In this document: positions 37,001 through 47,500 of the stretch, piece after piece
Position numbering within the stretch: position 1 is the first letter of the stretch
Layout of the letters: every line of letters begins with the position of its first letter
Origin: Mycteria americana
Lineage: Eukaryota > Chordata > Aves > Ciconiiformes > Ciconiidae
Assembly (NCBI RefSeq): GCF_035582795.1
Contig: NC_134373.1
Location: forward strand, 14,716,001-14,780,000
Reading direction: 5' to 3'
DNA length: 64,000 nt
The notes under the pieces: generated by a model
What the model saw: the letters and a program-made list of their open reading frames with translations, nothing else
Databases searched by the model: none
Told to the model about the DNA's origin: nothing
Made by a program: the position numbers and the translations under genes

Positions 37001-38128
37001 GATTTTTCAGATGTCCATGCAAAGCCTGCAAAATTGTAACTTAGTTAAGATACTTCCAACTGTAAATATCTTAAACTGTTGGATTAAAAAAGTAAGTTAT
37101 ATCTGTACAAGATTTAGCATAAACATGTTATCACTGAAAAATCCTGTATACTGTAAGAAATGTAAAAACAGCTGCCTACATACAGAAATGTTTGATTTGG
37201 TAAATTTCTAACTGGGCTACTTTAGCTGTCTCTAACACCAATGCTTCTTTTTGGTTTTATCGAATTACTCTGCGTACAGCAGCCAGAGGATGAAAAGCCT
37301 CAGATAATCCCATTTAACAAGACAAACCCATAGAGAGGCAACCAAAAGGCATCAAAAAAACTGTCCAGTGTCACTCTTGCACTGCAACAGGTAAAATATA
37401 AAAGGCCAAAAAGGCGAATCAAAACTGCTCCTCCAAAAACCCCTCACAAAAACGTCTACTGCCCTTCACCTGAGAAGGTCCGTGCTGGGTAGACAGGGGG
37501 AAAACAAGGGGAAAAAACTCTGCCTTAAACAAAGTTATCTGTCTTCCAACAGCATTAGCAGAAAGAGGGAGGCGGTAACTTATTTCAGGAACGGCTTTTG
37601 CCCCATGGCCACGCGGCACCAGCTCGGGCTCCGGGTCGGGTCCCATCCCTGCTGCGCCACGACCACGCCAGGCGGCGTGTCCGCGGTTCCCCCCTCGCCC
37701 CGTCTCACCGCCCAGCCGCCGCCGCCGCCCGGGGCGGAGCCGCAGGCAGCTCCCAGGGCCCGCCGCTGGCCGAGAGGGGCGAGGGCCCGCTCTGTTCTGA
37801 GGGAGCTCCGCCACGCGCAGCCGAGGCGCCCGCCCCTGCTGAAGGGGCTCCCGGGGCCGCGGGGCCGCTGGCGGCACCCACACGCCTTAACGCCCGCGCG
37901 CGCGCAGGAGGTTCGCTGAGCAGCGCGCGGACCCCGCCCCAACGGCCCTAACGGCCCCTCCCGCTCCCAGCCGGCCCCCGGCCCCCAGCCCCCTTCCCAC
38001 GGCACGGCACGGCACGGCACGGCACGGCACGGCACGGCACGGCACGGCACGGCACGGCCTGGCCCAGCGGCGCGCATTCCCGCTGCTCCCGCCGCCCGGC
38101 TCCCTCCCCGGCGCCGTCTCACCTCCAT
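22216..38128 (-). CDS. ZDBF2: ZDBF2, DBF4-type zinc finger protein 2 (whole spliced model, six exons)
   Basis: Spliced on the minus strand: 38128-38123, 34091-34040, 33515-33464, 32870-32765, 31865-31738, 25060-22216. Every junction has GT/AG and the phases agree, giving 3189 nt and 1062 residues. Residues 60-79 form the DBF4-type zinc finger (C60, C63, H73, H79). A conserved helix with [15 protein letters not shown] follows. Residues about 506-537 contain WSQIMYEDD...[12 protein letters not shown]. Around 725-750 lies a [18 protein letters not shown] block. The C-terminal 130 residues are strongly basic. The finger, the [15 protein letters not shown] segment and the head-to-head position with CMKLR2 identify ZDBF2. 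Mammalian ZDBF2 is about 2350 residues and paternally expressed, and its molecular role is poorly known. This copy is less than half that length, with no sign of disruption. The start and the extreme C-terminus remain uncertain. Confidence 0.88.
25140..25163. repeat. Poly-T/poly-A low-complexity run in ZDBF2 intron
   Basis: A short T run is followed by more than 20 consecutive A, about 80 bases from the terminal exon acceptor. This is simple sequence and its exact length should not be trusted. Confidence 0.7.
25164..26555. other. ZDBF2 intron sequence
   Basis: Unique AT-rich intron DNA with A-rich runs near 26324-26337 and 26361-26373. No exon, RNA gene or repeat family was recognised. Confidence 0.5.
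26556..27147 (-). mobile_element. CR1 LINE, 5'-truncated, minus strand
   Basis: On the minus strand the block encodes the C-terminal part of the CR1 reverse-transcriptase polyprotein, with recognisable words [18 protein letters not shown] and [20 protein letters not shown]. It then runs through the CR1 3' UTR to the ATTCTGATTCTG-type terminal repeat at about 26560-26575. About 590 bp remain, with the 5' part missing. The translation holds over about 100 codons, so this copy is younger than the others here. It lies in the ZDBF2 intron in the same orientation as the gene. Confidence 0.92.
28040..28690 (+). mobile_element. Ancient decayed CR1-like LINE, reverse-transcriptase region
   Basis: The plus strand reads as an eroded copy of the CR1-like RT core. 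There is an 'aagactggaaggtggtaaat' segment (about 28087-28106), a 'tacctggcaagttagctgaag' segment (about 28187-28207), then '[17 protein letters not shown]' and '[10 protein letters not shown]' in translation (about 28350-28490). These correspond to the YLDFxKAFDxVPH and downstream NWxxxxxxxR regions of CR1/L2-like RTs. Frameshifts and gaps are evident, so it is a dead remnant older than the CR1 copy at 26.6 kb. Confidence 0.6.
28956..29534 (-). mobile_element. Solo LTR of an ERVL-type endogenous retrovirus with 5-bp target duplication
   Basis: The element occupies 28961-29529. On the minus strand it begins TGTCCTGG and ends in ACAACG (a canonical CA with one substitution). It is flanked by identical CTAAG repeats (28956-28960 and 29530-29534). 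A 5-bp duplication fits class III (ERVL) integration. A TATA-like TATATAAA lies on the minus strand at about 29250. The sequence matches my memory of the LTR family spread through neoavian genomes (TguERVL-like). No internal retroviral genes are present, so it is a recombined solo LTR of 569 bp. It lies in the ZDBF2 intron, sense to the gene. Confidence 0.85.
29535..31737. other. ZDBF2 intron sequence
   Basis: AT-rich intron DNA with a short locally duplicated AT motif near 31320-31400 (two copies of an 'aaagccca..attata' word). No exon was recognised. Confidence 0.5.
31738..31865 (-). CDS. ZDBF2: ZDBF2 exon 5 (zinc-finger histidines)
   Basis: 128 nt, acceptor CACCAG, donor AACAG|GTATAA. It begins in phase 0 with the first zinc-ligand His (H73) and carries the second (H79) in HIFSSQH. 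It then continues with the conserved [19 protein letters not shown] segment and ends with two bases of an Arg codon. The zinc finger is thus split by an intron between its Cys and His pairs. Confidence 0.92.
31938..31980. repeat. 24-bp imperfect tandem duplication
   Basis: CCCAGGTTAAACATTACAC at 31938 recurs 24 bases later at 31962 with one substitution. It lies about 70-115 bases upstream of ZDBF2 exon 5 in transcription order, in the branch-point neighbourhood of that intron end. Confidence 0.75.
32141..32227. repeat. 51-bp period tandem duplication
   Basis: CAGCTGCTCACAGATCTCTT and the following TGTAACTAGTACAAATA (from 32141) recur from 32192 with only two or three differences. This gives about 36 matching bases at a 51-bp offset. 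It lies in the intron between ZDBF2 exons 4 and 5. Confidence 0.8.
32765..32870 (-). CDS. ZDBF2: ZDBF2 exon 4 (zinc-finger cysteines)
   Basis: 106 nt, acceptor CTTCTTTCAG, donor CAG|GTGAGAAGG. It encodes the N-terminal half of the DBF4-type finger, [17 protein letters not shown], with the cysteine pair C60/C63 of the model. It contains no in-frame ATG. At 32824-32822 a GTG (Val) stands where, as I recall, the mammalian protein has its initiator Met. Initiation therefore has to be in upstream exons. Confidence 0.92.
33464..33515 (-). CDS. ZDBF2: ZDBF2 exon 3
   Basis: 52 nt, the same length as exon 2. It has a poly-T tract plus CTATAG acceptor and a perfect CAG|GTAAGT donor. In the phase delivered by exon 2 it reads [17 protein letters not shown] and leaves AG for the next codon. 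Skipping it would shift the frame. Confidence 0.75.
34040..34091 (-). CDS. ZDBF2: ZDBF2 exon 2
   Basis: 52 nt. The acceptor TTACAG is directly followed by ATG, and the donor is CAAG|GTGAGAAG. It encodes [17 protein letters not shown] and ends in phase 1, which fits exon 3 exactly. The ATG at 34091 is an alternative initiation codon. Confidence 0.7.
34092..37589. other. ZDBF2 intron 1 sequence
   Basis: AT-rich intron DNA with A/C-rich low-complexity segments at about 35800-35845 and 35908-35950. A possible MIR-like remnant lies at 35360-35430. A 78-codon plus-strand frame at 36184-36420 has a good Kozak context but no family resemblance and is not annotated as a gene. Confidence 0.5.
35360..35430 (-). 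mobile_element. Possible MIR-type SINE remnant
   Basis: ATTACAGGCAGGAAAACAGA followed by 'aaggccacaataatttgcac' resembles the inverted MIR core (acagatgaggaaactgaggc...aagtgacttgcccaagg). It is short and diverged, so this is a weak call. Confidence 0.35.
38001..38055. repeat. (GGCAC)11 pentanucleotide microsatellite
   Basis: Eleven perfect GGCAC units end in a GGCCT. The array lies within the CpG island, about 70-120 bases inside ZDBF2 intron 1. Length is likely to vary between individuals or assemblies. The repetitive RAVPC-type translation on the minus strand is not a protein. Confidence 0.95.
38123..38128 (-). CDS. ZDBF2: ZDBF2 exon 1, start codon (probable)
   Basis: In the CpG island the minus strand carries GTGATGGAG|GTGAGACGG. 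The ATG (38128-38126) has G at -3 and +4, and the donor is near-consensus. ATG GAG joins in frame to exon 2, which itself begins with ATG, so the protein would start MEMFDR or MFDR. The reading frame upstream of this ATG stays open to an ATG at 38563, so a longer N-terminus cannot be excluded from sequence alone. Confidence 0.5.
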
Positions 38129-38238
38129 CACTTCCCCGTGAGCTCTTCCGTGCCACGCTGGGGTCAAGGGATGCCATCCCCTGCTTCCTGCTCCGGGTCG
38201 GGTCGGCGCGGCGGAGGTGGAGCAGAGGGCTGTGCCGT

Positions 38239-38270
38239 GGGAGGGGAGGGGAGGGGAGGGGAGGGGAGGG
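38239..38270 (+). repeat. (GGGGA)n tract, G-quadruplex candidate
   Basis: Seven G-runs (five of four G, two of three G) are each separated by a single A. Single-base loops between G-runs are favourable for a stable G-quadruplex on the plus strand. It lies in the presumed ZDBF2 exon 1 or promoter, about 110 bases upstream of the proposed start codon in transcription order. The mRNA would carry the C-rich strand. Confidence 0.9.
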
Positions 38271-38640
38271 ACCCGCTGTTCCGCCCAGGGCCGAGCGGCT
38301 TCGCTGCCGCTGCCTGCCCTCCGTCGGGCAACCCCTCCCCTCAGTGTCTCTCTCCGCCCGGTCGGGCTGCCGCGCGCCCCTGTGCGTGGCCAGCCACGTC
38401 TGCACTGCGGCAGGCGAGCCCGGGCCGCCGGGCGGGACCTACCGCCGCCCCCGCGGGAGCTTCCCGCCCCTGCGCCGCCGTTTCCCTGCTCCCGGCGCCC
38501 TCGGCCCTGTAAAGGGAGGCAGCTGTCGGCTGCCTGAGGAAGGTGGGGAGCTGCCTGGCGCAACCTGCCGCCCTTTCGGCCCGGGCGGTTTTCTCCCCTG
38601 TAGCTGTGCTAACGCAGCTTGAACGGAGCCCGAAAAGCCT

Positions 38641-41600
38641 TGGTTTCTCCAGCCAAGGTGCTGGAAACCTGCTCTAACGAATGGGGGTTTCAGTCTTTTT
38701 GTCAGCTCCAGTCGGGATTTTTCTGGTTTGGGAGGTAGCGTCTTCGATAAGTTTTATTTCAACAACTGTGATAGTTATTTTCCCCTTCAAAACACACTTA
38801 CATGCTTGAGAGCAGACTATAGGGTTTACACTTTTTTTCAATTTCTGTCATTAAAAATAGCTTGCTTTTCATCGTGTACCTTGTTTAAGTAGACTTTATC
38901 AGAAAGTGAAAGGTCTTAGTTTGACTTTTTGATTGAGTTAATGCTAGATCTTGTTTTGGTTTGGTTTTTTTTTCCCCTCAGAAATGGGTTTAATAATATG
39001 ACCTTAGTTCAGGTTATCTTGTTTTCAATTGTAGGCTTTTAATGTTTATCTGATCTCCCGTGGGAAACCAACTATTGCATATTTCTCTCATGACGCTGAA
39101 GCAACAGGATTTTTTAAGCAATCTGGGCAGACATGAAGATAATCAACACCCTTATGTGGGAAGACAGGTGCAGATACAGGCTTGGATTGTGCAGTGGGGG
39201 AAAAAAATCTTGAATGCACCATAATACAGAAAATTTAAACAGAGGCTGCTGTAAAAAAGATGCTGTTGTGTGACTATGAAACCGTAGCTTTGAAATGTCC
39301 ACCCACGCTGAACGAGTAATTGAACACAAATCTCAAATGTCACAAATCTCAAATCTCAAAACACAAATCTCAAAGAACAGCAGAAGGCTTTTCTTTAGGA
39401 GGGGACTACCTTAACTGCTGTTGAATTCTTTTGATATGTGCATAGATATGAGTATGTTTTTATTGCCAAAAAATAAGTACTTAATACAGAACTAAAGTTG
39501 CCTGGTGATATTTTATTGCCTAGTATAATACAGAACTTTGCAAAACTGGAGCCAATTAAAAAAAGGGGGGAGAATACAACTTTTTAGTTATTTAGTTACG
39601 TATAGTGTAATGTTTCTGCCTTTTAAGGCTGACAGGATTCCCTAATCGTGCTACACTCATTTTAGCTACATTTATTTTGTTGGAGATAACTGAATAAGAT
39701 GATGGCTTAGTTGAGGCATCTTGGCAGATAAAAGATTTCAATACAAGTATATGTGGGAGAATCAATCACTTCGGTAACATGGAAAGGATTTTTTAATTCA
39801 TTGATAGACAAGTGAAAACCTAGTTTTAGATGGAATCTTATGGGTAGGAGTGGAGATTTGTAAGCAGCAGTCATTAAAATTTTGCAGATGCCGTATTTCT
39901 GTGGAGAAGATTTACATGCGTGAAAGTTCAGGCACATGCCCAAATTATTGCATGTCAGCAGAGCTGCATTGTTTAAATGTGTGTGCTCCATCTGTGGCAA
40001 ACACACTTTGAAACATTATCTTAGGCTAAAATAGTTTACCTTTGTGATGGTTTATAGCAGGCTTAGTGAGTTACTGCAGCTCAGCTGACCTTTCATAACT
40101 TGTTGAAACAAAGTAAGCTTGATTACATAGCTGAGGTACTGACATTTGTTTTCCAGAATGGCTCATGTAAAACAGAAGTCGTCAGCAAAAAGAAGGCTAT
40201 AGAGTCTGTCTTATAATGCCATATAGCTTGTCCTTGGAATGTTCCTGAATATTTTTGCAAGGATAGAATGTGATATTCTATCTTTTGGACTATCATTCAA
40301 AGCAGAATTTAGGCTTGTGTTGCCAAATATTTCTTGACTTTCAGCTCTTCCTGTACTTACAAACTTGAGGTTGCACCATGATTCAAGCTCAGGTAAGGTA
40401 TTGAGAGATACCCCTTTCCCTCAGTCTCCTCTTCTGACTTTTTTCTCTTTGCTGGTATCTATCTATACTCATCTATTTGATTTCCATAAACGGTCCCATA
40501 CAGCTTTCACTGCTTTGCTTTCTACTTTTGCTTTGATTTGCTATGTTTTTCCACTCCCATTAGCAAAATATATGTCAAGGTTATACCTACGAAAAACATG
40601 AAGAAAAATTGACAAAGGTGAACAATACCTATTTTCTTAAGAGTCTCAAATATCTTCCAACAGTTGGGTTCAGGTTGCAAAGAGAGGAAATAAAGGTTGA
40701 TAAAACTAGCTGGCAGGAAACTCTTGCCTAGATTTTTAGTTTGTTACGTATGTGCTTTGTATATTCTAATTTTAAAAGCCTAATTTATCCTTAAATCATT
40801 GTTTTGGTAAAATTCTTCAAAGGATCTGAGCTAAGTGTTGACTGACTGACAGCAGTTGAGGGCTGGGGTTTGAGCCATGCAGAGAGTACTTTTGCCAAAT
40901 GTCCACAAAGATGGATTGCTAGATCTAGCCTGGAATCTAACAAGCACTGCAACTTTCAAGACAGTCGAAGTACATCTGGAGATTTTAGAGCACTTCAAAT
41001 TTTGAGTAAGCTTGGAAAAGGAGGATCTTTTCAACTGTGTAGCGGAATGGATGTTCCATAATGCCTGTCATTACATTAAAACCTTTAATTACTAAGAACT
41101 ATAAAAGTCTCTTAAAAGAATTTTGTTGTCTTTCTCTGAACAATCTGATACCGGCCACTGTCCAATATCAGATACCAGACTAAATGGAGCAATGATCTGT
41201 TCTCCTATGGTATTTTGATTTTTTTTTTCCCTTTAATATGAATTCAGTAATATTTAATAATAAGGGTTTTCAAAGTAAAAGAAAAAAATTCCTCATCTAT
41301 GTAAAAGGCAAGTATAATCTCAAAAGAGAGCTTCTTGTTTTCTTTGGTCTGCTTTACTTAGACCATTTGCTGGGGCTGACAGATTGCTATTACACATTTA
41401 TTTTCTCTCTTATAAACATGAAAAATATAAAATGAAAGATAAATGTTTTTAAAAAATAATATTCGTCTTTTATTTACTTTGGTATGGCACTGGAATTAAA
41501 TGCAAGCCAGAAAGAAAAATTTTTATACGTTTTCTTTTTTTAATTATTATGGGCATTCTGCTCACTTTCTCATTATCTAAAACTGAGCTTTCTATTTTTG

Positions 41601-44479
41601 TGTTGTACTCAAGGTTTTGTAAATTTTAAAATAAGAGCTTTGCCGGAGATAACAATAAAACCATCCCCAATATATGGGATATTAGCTTAATCCCCAAACT
41701 TAAGGGATAGTCTAATTTAAAGGTTGTTCTATCTTTCATTCTCTTGCCAGAACTACCTTCTTAAGGTTAAAAAATTGCACCTTAAATTATCATTTTAATT
41801 GCTTAATCATTAAAACAACCAAAAAGCTGAGCAGTAGTATTATAATTGAATCACGATTGGATAGGGACGAAGGAAGAAGTTCAAAATACCTTTTAAAACT
41901 GAGAGGGTTATAAAAAGCATTTTTTTAATGTATGGACCAATAAGTTTCTCCAAAAAATATTATTTTACTTTCATGTAATCTGGTTTTTCATTTTTAAAAG
42001 GTTAGTAGTACTTGTAGTACTTCGCAGTTTGAATCTTTTTGCATATCTTATTAGAAGCAAATCCTCCCTAAGTCTTTTTTGTGACTATTATTTGCAGGCC
42101 ATGCTGCTGTTTTTGTGGGCTTAGTTTTTCATAGTTGTATGGTTTTACACTTCTTTTTTTGCACTAAAATTGCTCTCAAGAATATGTTTCTGTATACATG
42201 TACTTAGGAGAATACAGAGATTTTTATTATAATAGTGCTGAGCAAAATTCTGAGATATTCACGCTGATCCCGGAGCGTATTATTATTGCTGTTATGGCTG
42301 CTGTTGCTGTTTGTTTGCTGACGGGTCATCCAGAAGGAACAACTGATGAGACAACTCTAAATGTGTCACTTAAACAGTATGGCTACAAAATTTATCCAAA
42401 TTCAGTGTTTTCAGAAAGTTTCTGCATGATGGGCTACTAATGTTCTTACATTACATTTCAAATCCATACCCTAACACTGCTGCAATTGTTTTGAATCTGT
42501 CCATTAGCTTAAATTAACATGTTTTTAGGACTTTCTGTTCTAAAAGAAAATGCAAAGAACTTAAATCAGCAGTTGGGAGGTTTGTATGCCATGGCTCTAA
42601 CACTGCATGAAATTTTTCTTTACTGGACCAAGACTAACCAGGCTGTACCAAAGACAAGGTGGAGGAAACGGGGTCACGGTGTCCTGACAGCCCTCTTGTG
42701 GAGCACAGTAAAAGTCGCTTGAGTTAAAGTAAAGAGGAAACTCGTCTCCGGATCCTTTTCCCGTTTAACCTGAAAGAGCATTCTGCTTTCAGAGAACGCG
42801 CCTTTCCTCATAAAATTCTGAATAGTTCACTGTTACATTCACAGTCATTTCTGTTTTCTGTTAATGATTGTTCAGTCGGATCATCTCTCTGAAATAACTA
42901 TGTCTGTTTTTTTAGGGAAGTGACACAAAGAAAAGGACTAGGTCAGGAAGTAGTTGGGGGTTGCCTGTAGGTGACTGCTCATGAATTGCAGGATATTCTT
43001 TGACCTTCACGTTGTGCATGGAATTTTTTTTAGCTTCAAAAACAACAGTCCCTTAGAATTTCTCAATTCTATTTGCCATTGTTTCATATTTATTTTCAAA
43101 AATAACACCAATTTTAACATTGTCCGATTGATATAGTCAGATTGACCCTTGAGAATTGGCAAAGTTTTAAAGTATAATTGTTCATTACCAAATTACTTGG
43201 AAATATGCAATAATTTCTGACACGTACATGCTGGAAAATGCAGTGGAAAGTTGTAAAGTGACTCCATTTCCCCATGCTGAAGGGAGCTCTACAACCTGAG
43301 AGCCTTCAGCTATGAAGGGAACAGAAAGACCAATAGGTTCTTGTATTAACCACAGTCAGATAACATGACTGAAATACACTTACACTCAGAACAGAATTAT
43401 TCTCATCTGTGTGGCAAAATGTTTTGATTAGCATGTTTTAAAGCATCCTTCTTTTTATTATTACGGGTAAGATACAAAATGCATGTGGATTTTTTAATCG
43501 GATGCTGATGTGCGAGATGTGAAATATTTTAAATAAATATAGTAGATGACTATTACTCTGTTCTAGCCTACCTCATGTTCTATCATAGTAGAAACTCCAA
43601 GGCATTTTTGCAAAAGTTAATATTCCCATTACTCAAGCAGGGAATAATGTATTTCTGATACAAAGAGGTAATTTTCTCAAAGCCTCTTGGAGGGATATTA
43701 ATTCTGTTTTCCAAGAATTTTCATGTTCCCAGAAGTTGAGAACCTGCCTTGACCGCTTGGAATATTCTGAATTAAATGTTTGTATCTATCAATTTTAATA
43801 GAACTGTTCTGGTTTTAAACAGATGCAGATGAATGTAAGATGATCCTGAACATAAAATACATCTCAGCTTCCTTGTCTGTAGTGTAATATATACTATTAT
43901 GTTGAGTCACTGTATGTTCTGCAGTCGATTTAAGGTGGGGTCAAAATGTATTCCCAAGGTAGTTAAGTAAGCGTTATTTTCCTCTGCACTGGCTGTTCTA
44001 AATCATGTTAAATTTTTCTAATGTTCCCACAATAAACCACATAAGATATTTTCTTACATCTGAGAGCAGGCAGACTCTCTACCTTGCTTTACCCTGGGAA
44101 TAATTTAAAGAAAGATTTCTTTATCCTATTCAGGGAAAAAGCAGAAAGCTAAACAAGAGAAGTTCTGTTTTTTTTTTCCAAGGGCAAAACTTAATTTTAG
44201 GCTAGGAATGCTGATAAGCAAAAACATCAGCCTTTGAAAGAAACCTCTTTCTCTTATAGTTTGAAAATATAGAGTTTTTCATGGAAAATTTTGAAAACAG
44301 AGAAAAAGAACTTTTGAACAAAAAGCCTTTTATTTGATTTGTGTTTCTTCAGCATTTCACATACTATTACTGAACTGCAGTAATTCTTTGGATCAGAGCT
44401 TAATCTCTCTCTTTTCTGGTCCATCAGTAAAACCAGAAGTCTCCTTTATGTGGTTGGGTGGTCTATGTTTCTAATACTG
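38641..44479. other. Interval upstream of CMKLR2, no gene recognised
   Basis: AT-rich unique DNA between the CpG island and the CMKLR2 coding exon. It probably includes CMKLR2 5' UTR intron sequence if transcription starts in or near the island. No coding exon or RNA gene was recognised. Short frames such as 42519-42722 show no family resemblance. Confidence 0.5.
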
Positions 44480-44572
44480 AAGTAATCAGAGTTCAGTTCC
44501 TGGTTTGCACCCAAGCTACGTACAATTAGTGTAATTCCCCTTTGCCTAGTTTCTCATCTTGAAATGGAGAAG
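44480..44572 (+). mobile_element. MIR-type SINE remnant
   Basis: The order 'cctggtttgcacccaagc ... ctttgcctagtttctcatcttgaaatgg' follows the MIR 3' half (cctgggttcgaatcccgg ... gcctcagtttcctcatctgtaaaatgg). It is a diverged ancient amniote SINE. Confidence 0.5.
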
Positions 44573-47500
44573 TGGCTGTTCCCTTCTCCACAAGCTCCCT
44601 TCTCTTCTCTTGAAAAGAAGGGAGCCTACTTGTCTGGAAAAGACAAGTAGCTACTTAAATAGCCTTTACAGAAAATGCTGCAATTCTAGTCTCTATATTC
44701 AGGTAAATTCCATATTCAAGTGCATGCTAAGTGCTGAATGTGGGCACATAGGCTTAAAGAAAAAAATTGCAACGTAAGAAGGATTTAAAATTAACCTTTG
44801 TGCGTCTTGATACAGCTTAAGGAGTAGAACTGGAACGGACAAATAAATATTGGGGGTTTTAGCTGCCTCTTTGCTTAGACTGATTTCCTATGCTTCCTTC
44901 CCTCAGCCCACTGTCAATTTATTAGAGATAGGGCTAGTTTTGCTTTCACTGAAGGCAATGTAAGAATTAATATTGACTTTATAGACTGACCCCTTAACTA
45001 GCAAAGCATTTTTTCAGAGCTTCTAGTAATTTGCTTTGCCTATATCACAAGCAGCAGGTTTATTGGGATTTATCGGCTCCCATCTCGTTAGAGAGGCTGA
45101 GGGCTGGGTAGGGTTTAGAAGCAAAACTGTTCTTTACCATGAGAGTGATCAGAGGAGAGGGCAAATGCAGAGCAGTAGGCAGAAACTTGCATTGGGTCTC
45201 CCGGTCTCACATTCATTTCTATGGATAAATGTGAGGTCCCTGTGAGGTCAAGGTTGCCTGGCACCTTTCACAAAATGTGTTTACATCCACTAAGCAGAAA
45301 AACAGTCTGACAAATGTAGCTGACTATAAAAAGCAACTGTAAAAATACAAATGAATATGTGCTGAAACCACTGACCACAGTTTCTCAGAACATCCACAGT
45401 TGATTGAGTTTGATTTGGTTTTGATTTGCACCAGCTTTGCACTGATGTTCAGGAACCATTCTCCATTGCAAGGAGCTACTGTCCAATTTAAAACCTTTGT
45501 ATCTCCATAAATCCTAAGGAATGTCAATGGCTGGTCAGTATTATAAAGAGTAACCAGCAGGCTCCATGATTCCACATGTGCATAGGTGTTTCTCTTAGTT
45601 AACATTTTGAGTAGTAATGCTGCAAAGCAACAACCTTGCTTGATCACTCATGAGTCCTGTACAGGCACCCTGCGTATTAGCATATATTTTCAGGGAGCAG
45701 TCCCTAATTTTGTATTGACCCTCAGCTTTGCTCTGTGTCTTTTGTAGGGGATTGGAACTCCTTTTCAGTTTCCCTGTTTGCAGTTTGTTAGTGTTTAAGA
45801 CCAGCTCTATCACAGTGAGCACAGTAGCCGAGAACAATAGTCTAGCTGCAGCATAGTGAGGGACTGGAACTTGTAATTGTCTCCTCCCTGCAGACCTGCT
45901 TGTTTTGTGCATTGCTGTCCATCATGACAGGCTTCACCAACTTAGCTGTGAATTGTTAATAGCTGAATGCAGAACATGAAACTTTAATACCTCTTGGATC
46001 ACTGAGTCATGTCCATTGTATGTAACACCATAATATAGTCGTATTTGAACTGTGGATTTGGGCTTTTAATCAAAAGACCTATTACATAAAAGATGGATTA
46101 CAATCTCCAGAGTTTATACTTTAAATGGAAAATAAGATCTCCGTTCTTTGAAAGAATAGGTGTAGACAGCTATGCTGGTGACTTGGGCCACGAGTGGATG
46201 GAGGCAGCCAAAATCCTGAAGAGGTGTGGCTCAGGTTCATCTGTGTGCTTTGGGTTTCTTTGAACCTAGGCTGGTTGGGCTTTGGACAGTTTTTGAGACA
46301 TCTGACTCAATCTGCATGTTGTAAGTTAGACGCATAACAGTAAATTCTGGCTTGCCTTTTCAGGGCTTCTCTCCTAAGACCTCTAAGTGACTCTGTAGTT
46401 CCTGGTAATTTATATGAGGTGAAAAAGTGTGAGTTTATTAATCCCTACAGCAGTACTAAAGATTGTGAGATACGTAGTGAAACAACCATAGTTTGCGTAG
46501 CCTTATTTTTGTTTCTGTAATCTCTGTGGTTCTCTCTGAAATTATTTTTCCAAACTCTGGCATTCCGTTGTATGGGAGGAGACAGCACTTTGGCTAAAAT
46601 GGAAAAATACTGTTGTCAAGTTGGCTATTTAGCTATTCAATGACTATAATCTTTAGCACTCGGTGACATATCAGAAGGTTCGTTGTTGTTGTTAAGACAC
46701 CCTCTGAAAATTCCACGGATTTCAAGTGTTATCTGAGTGGCAGGTATAATCTCTTATTTTATTGTCCTATAAATACAAAATTTGAATAGCTGTGGTCTGA
46801 AAGCTATGTAGAAAATCATTCCTACTTATTTGTGGAAAATGAGAAAAAATGCAAGTATAAAAGCAAAATCTATGGGGGGAAAAAAAGGCTATTTCTAATA
46901 GTATTTTTTTCCAGGTATCATTCTTCATAATAAAAAAATATATCTTTTTCTTTCCCTTCCTTGTAAATTATTCCCCAGTATTCATGATTTCATAGAATGT
47001 AACACCCTGCTGACTTCATTTGCAGGAGTTACATGAAGTGCTGCTTTTAAAGATCGTGCTCGAACTTGTATGTATATACATATATACACATACACATATA
47101 GCAATTCATTTATATGCTTGCGTGTTTTGACATGACTAAAGTAATAGGATTTTGGAAGGATTTTGCCTCCTGCAGAATTACTGAATTTCTTCAACACATT
47201 ATACATGAAAATCTTCAGATTTCTAATACCAGCGTAGAAAGAGGATGTGGACCTGCCTAAATGAGCCAAACCTCCATTCATCAGGTGGTTTGGTTTAAAT
47301 GTGTCGCTGGAGAATTTTGTCATAGTTGCTGACTATGGCATATAGTGGGCAGTTAAGCCACAAATAAACATTACAGCTTTACCAAAAGGATAGGCATGAA
47401 TAGTCATGAGTTTCACAGGAAGGGAGGAAATTACCCTTTTCCTGATTGTCAGGTAGTTAAACTCTGTCCTTCCAGAGTGGATTTTAATCGATGAGGTGTT

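Larger units (their letters stand above)
37590..38640. promoter_or_regulatory. CpG island, probable ZDBF2 promoter and first exon
   Basis: About 1 kb of very GC-rich, CpG-dense sequence in AT-rich surroundings. It contains runs such as CGCGCGCGCGC near 37892 and many GGGCGG-type Sp1-like boxes, and no obvious TATA box. The minus-strand donor at 38123/38122 links it to ZDBF2. Long open frames on both strands here are a by-product of GC content. Because CMKLR2 is transcribed away on the plus strand, the island could act as a bidirectional promoter. I could not identify a CMKLR2 first-exon donor within it. Confidence 0.8.

Noticed and set aside
37580-38563. 327-codon minus-strand open frame across the CpG island (and long overlapping frames on both strands)
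   Set aside because: All frames are open because the region is GC-rich and lacks stop codons. The translation is low-complexity (Arg/Gly/Ala/Pro) and reads through the (GGCAC)n array and a consensus donor. Only the short piece ending at 38123 is likely to be in the mRNA.
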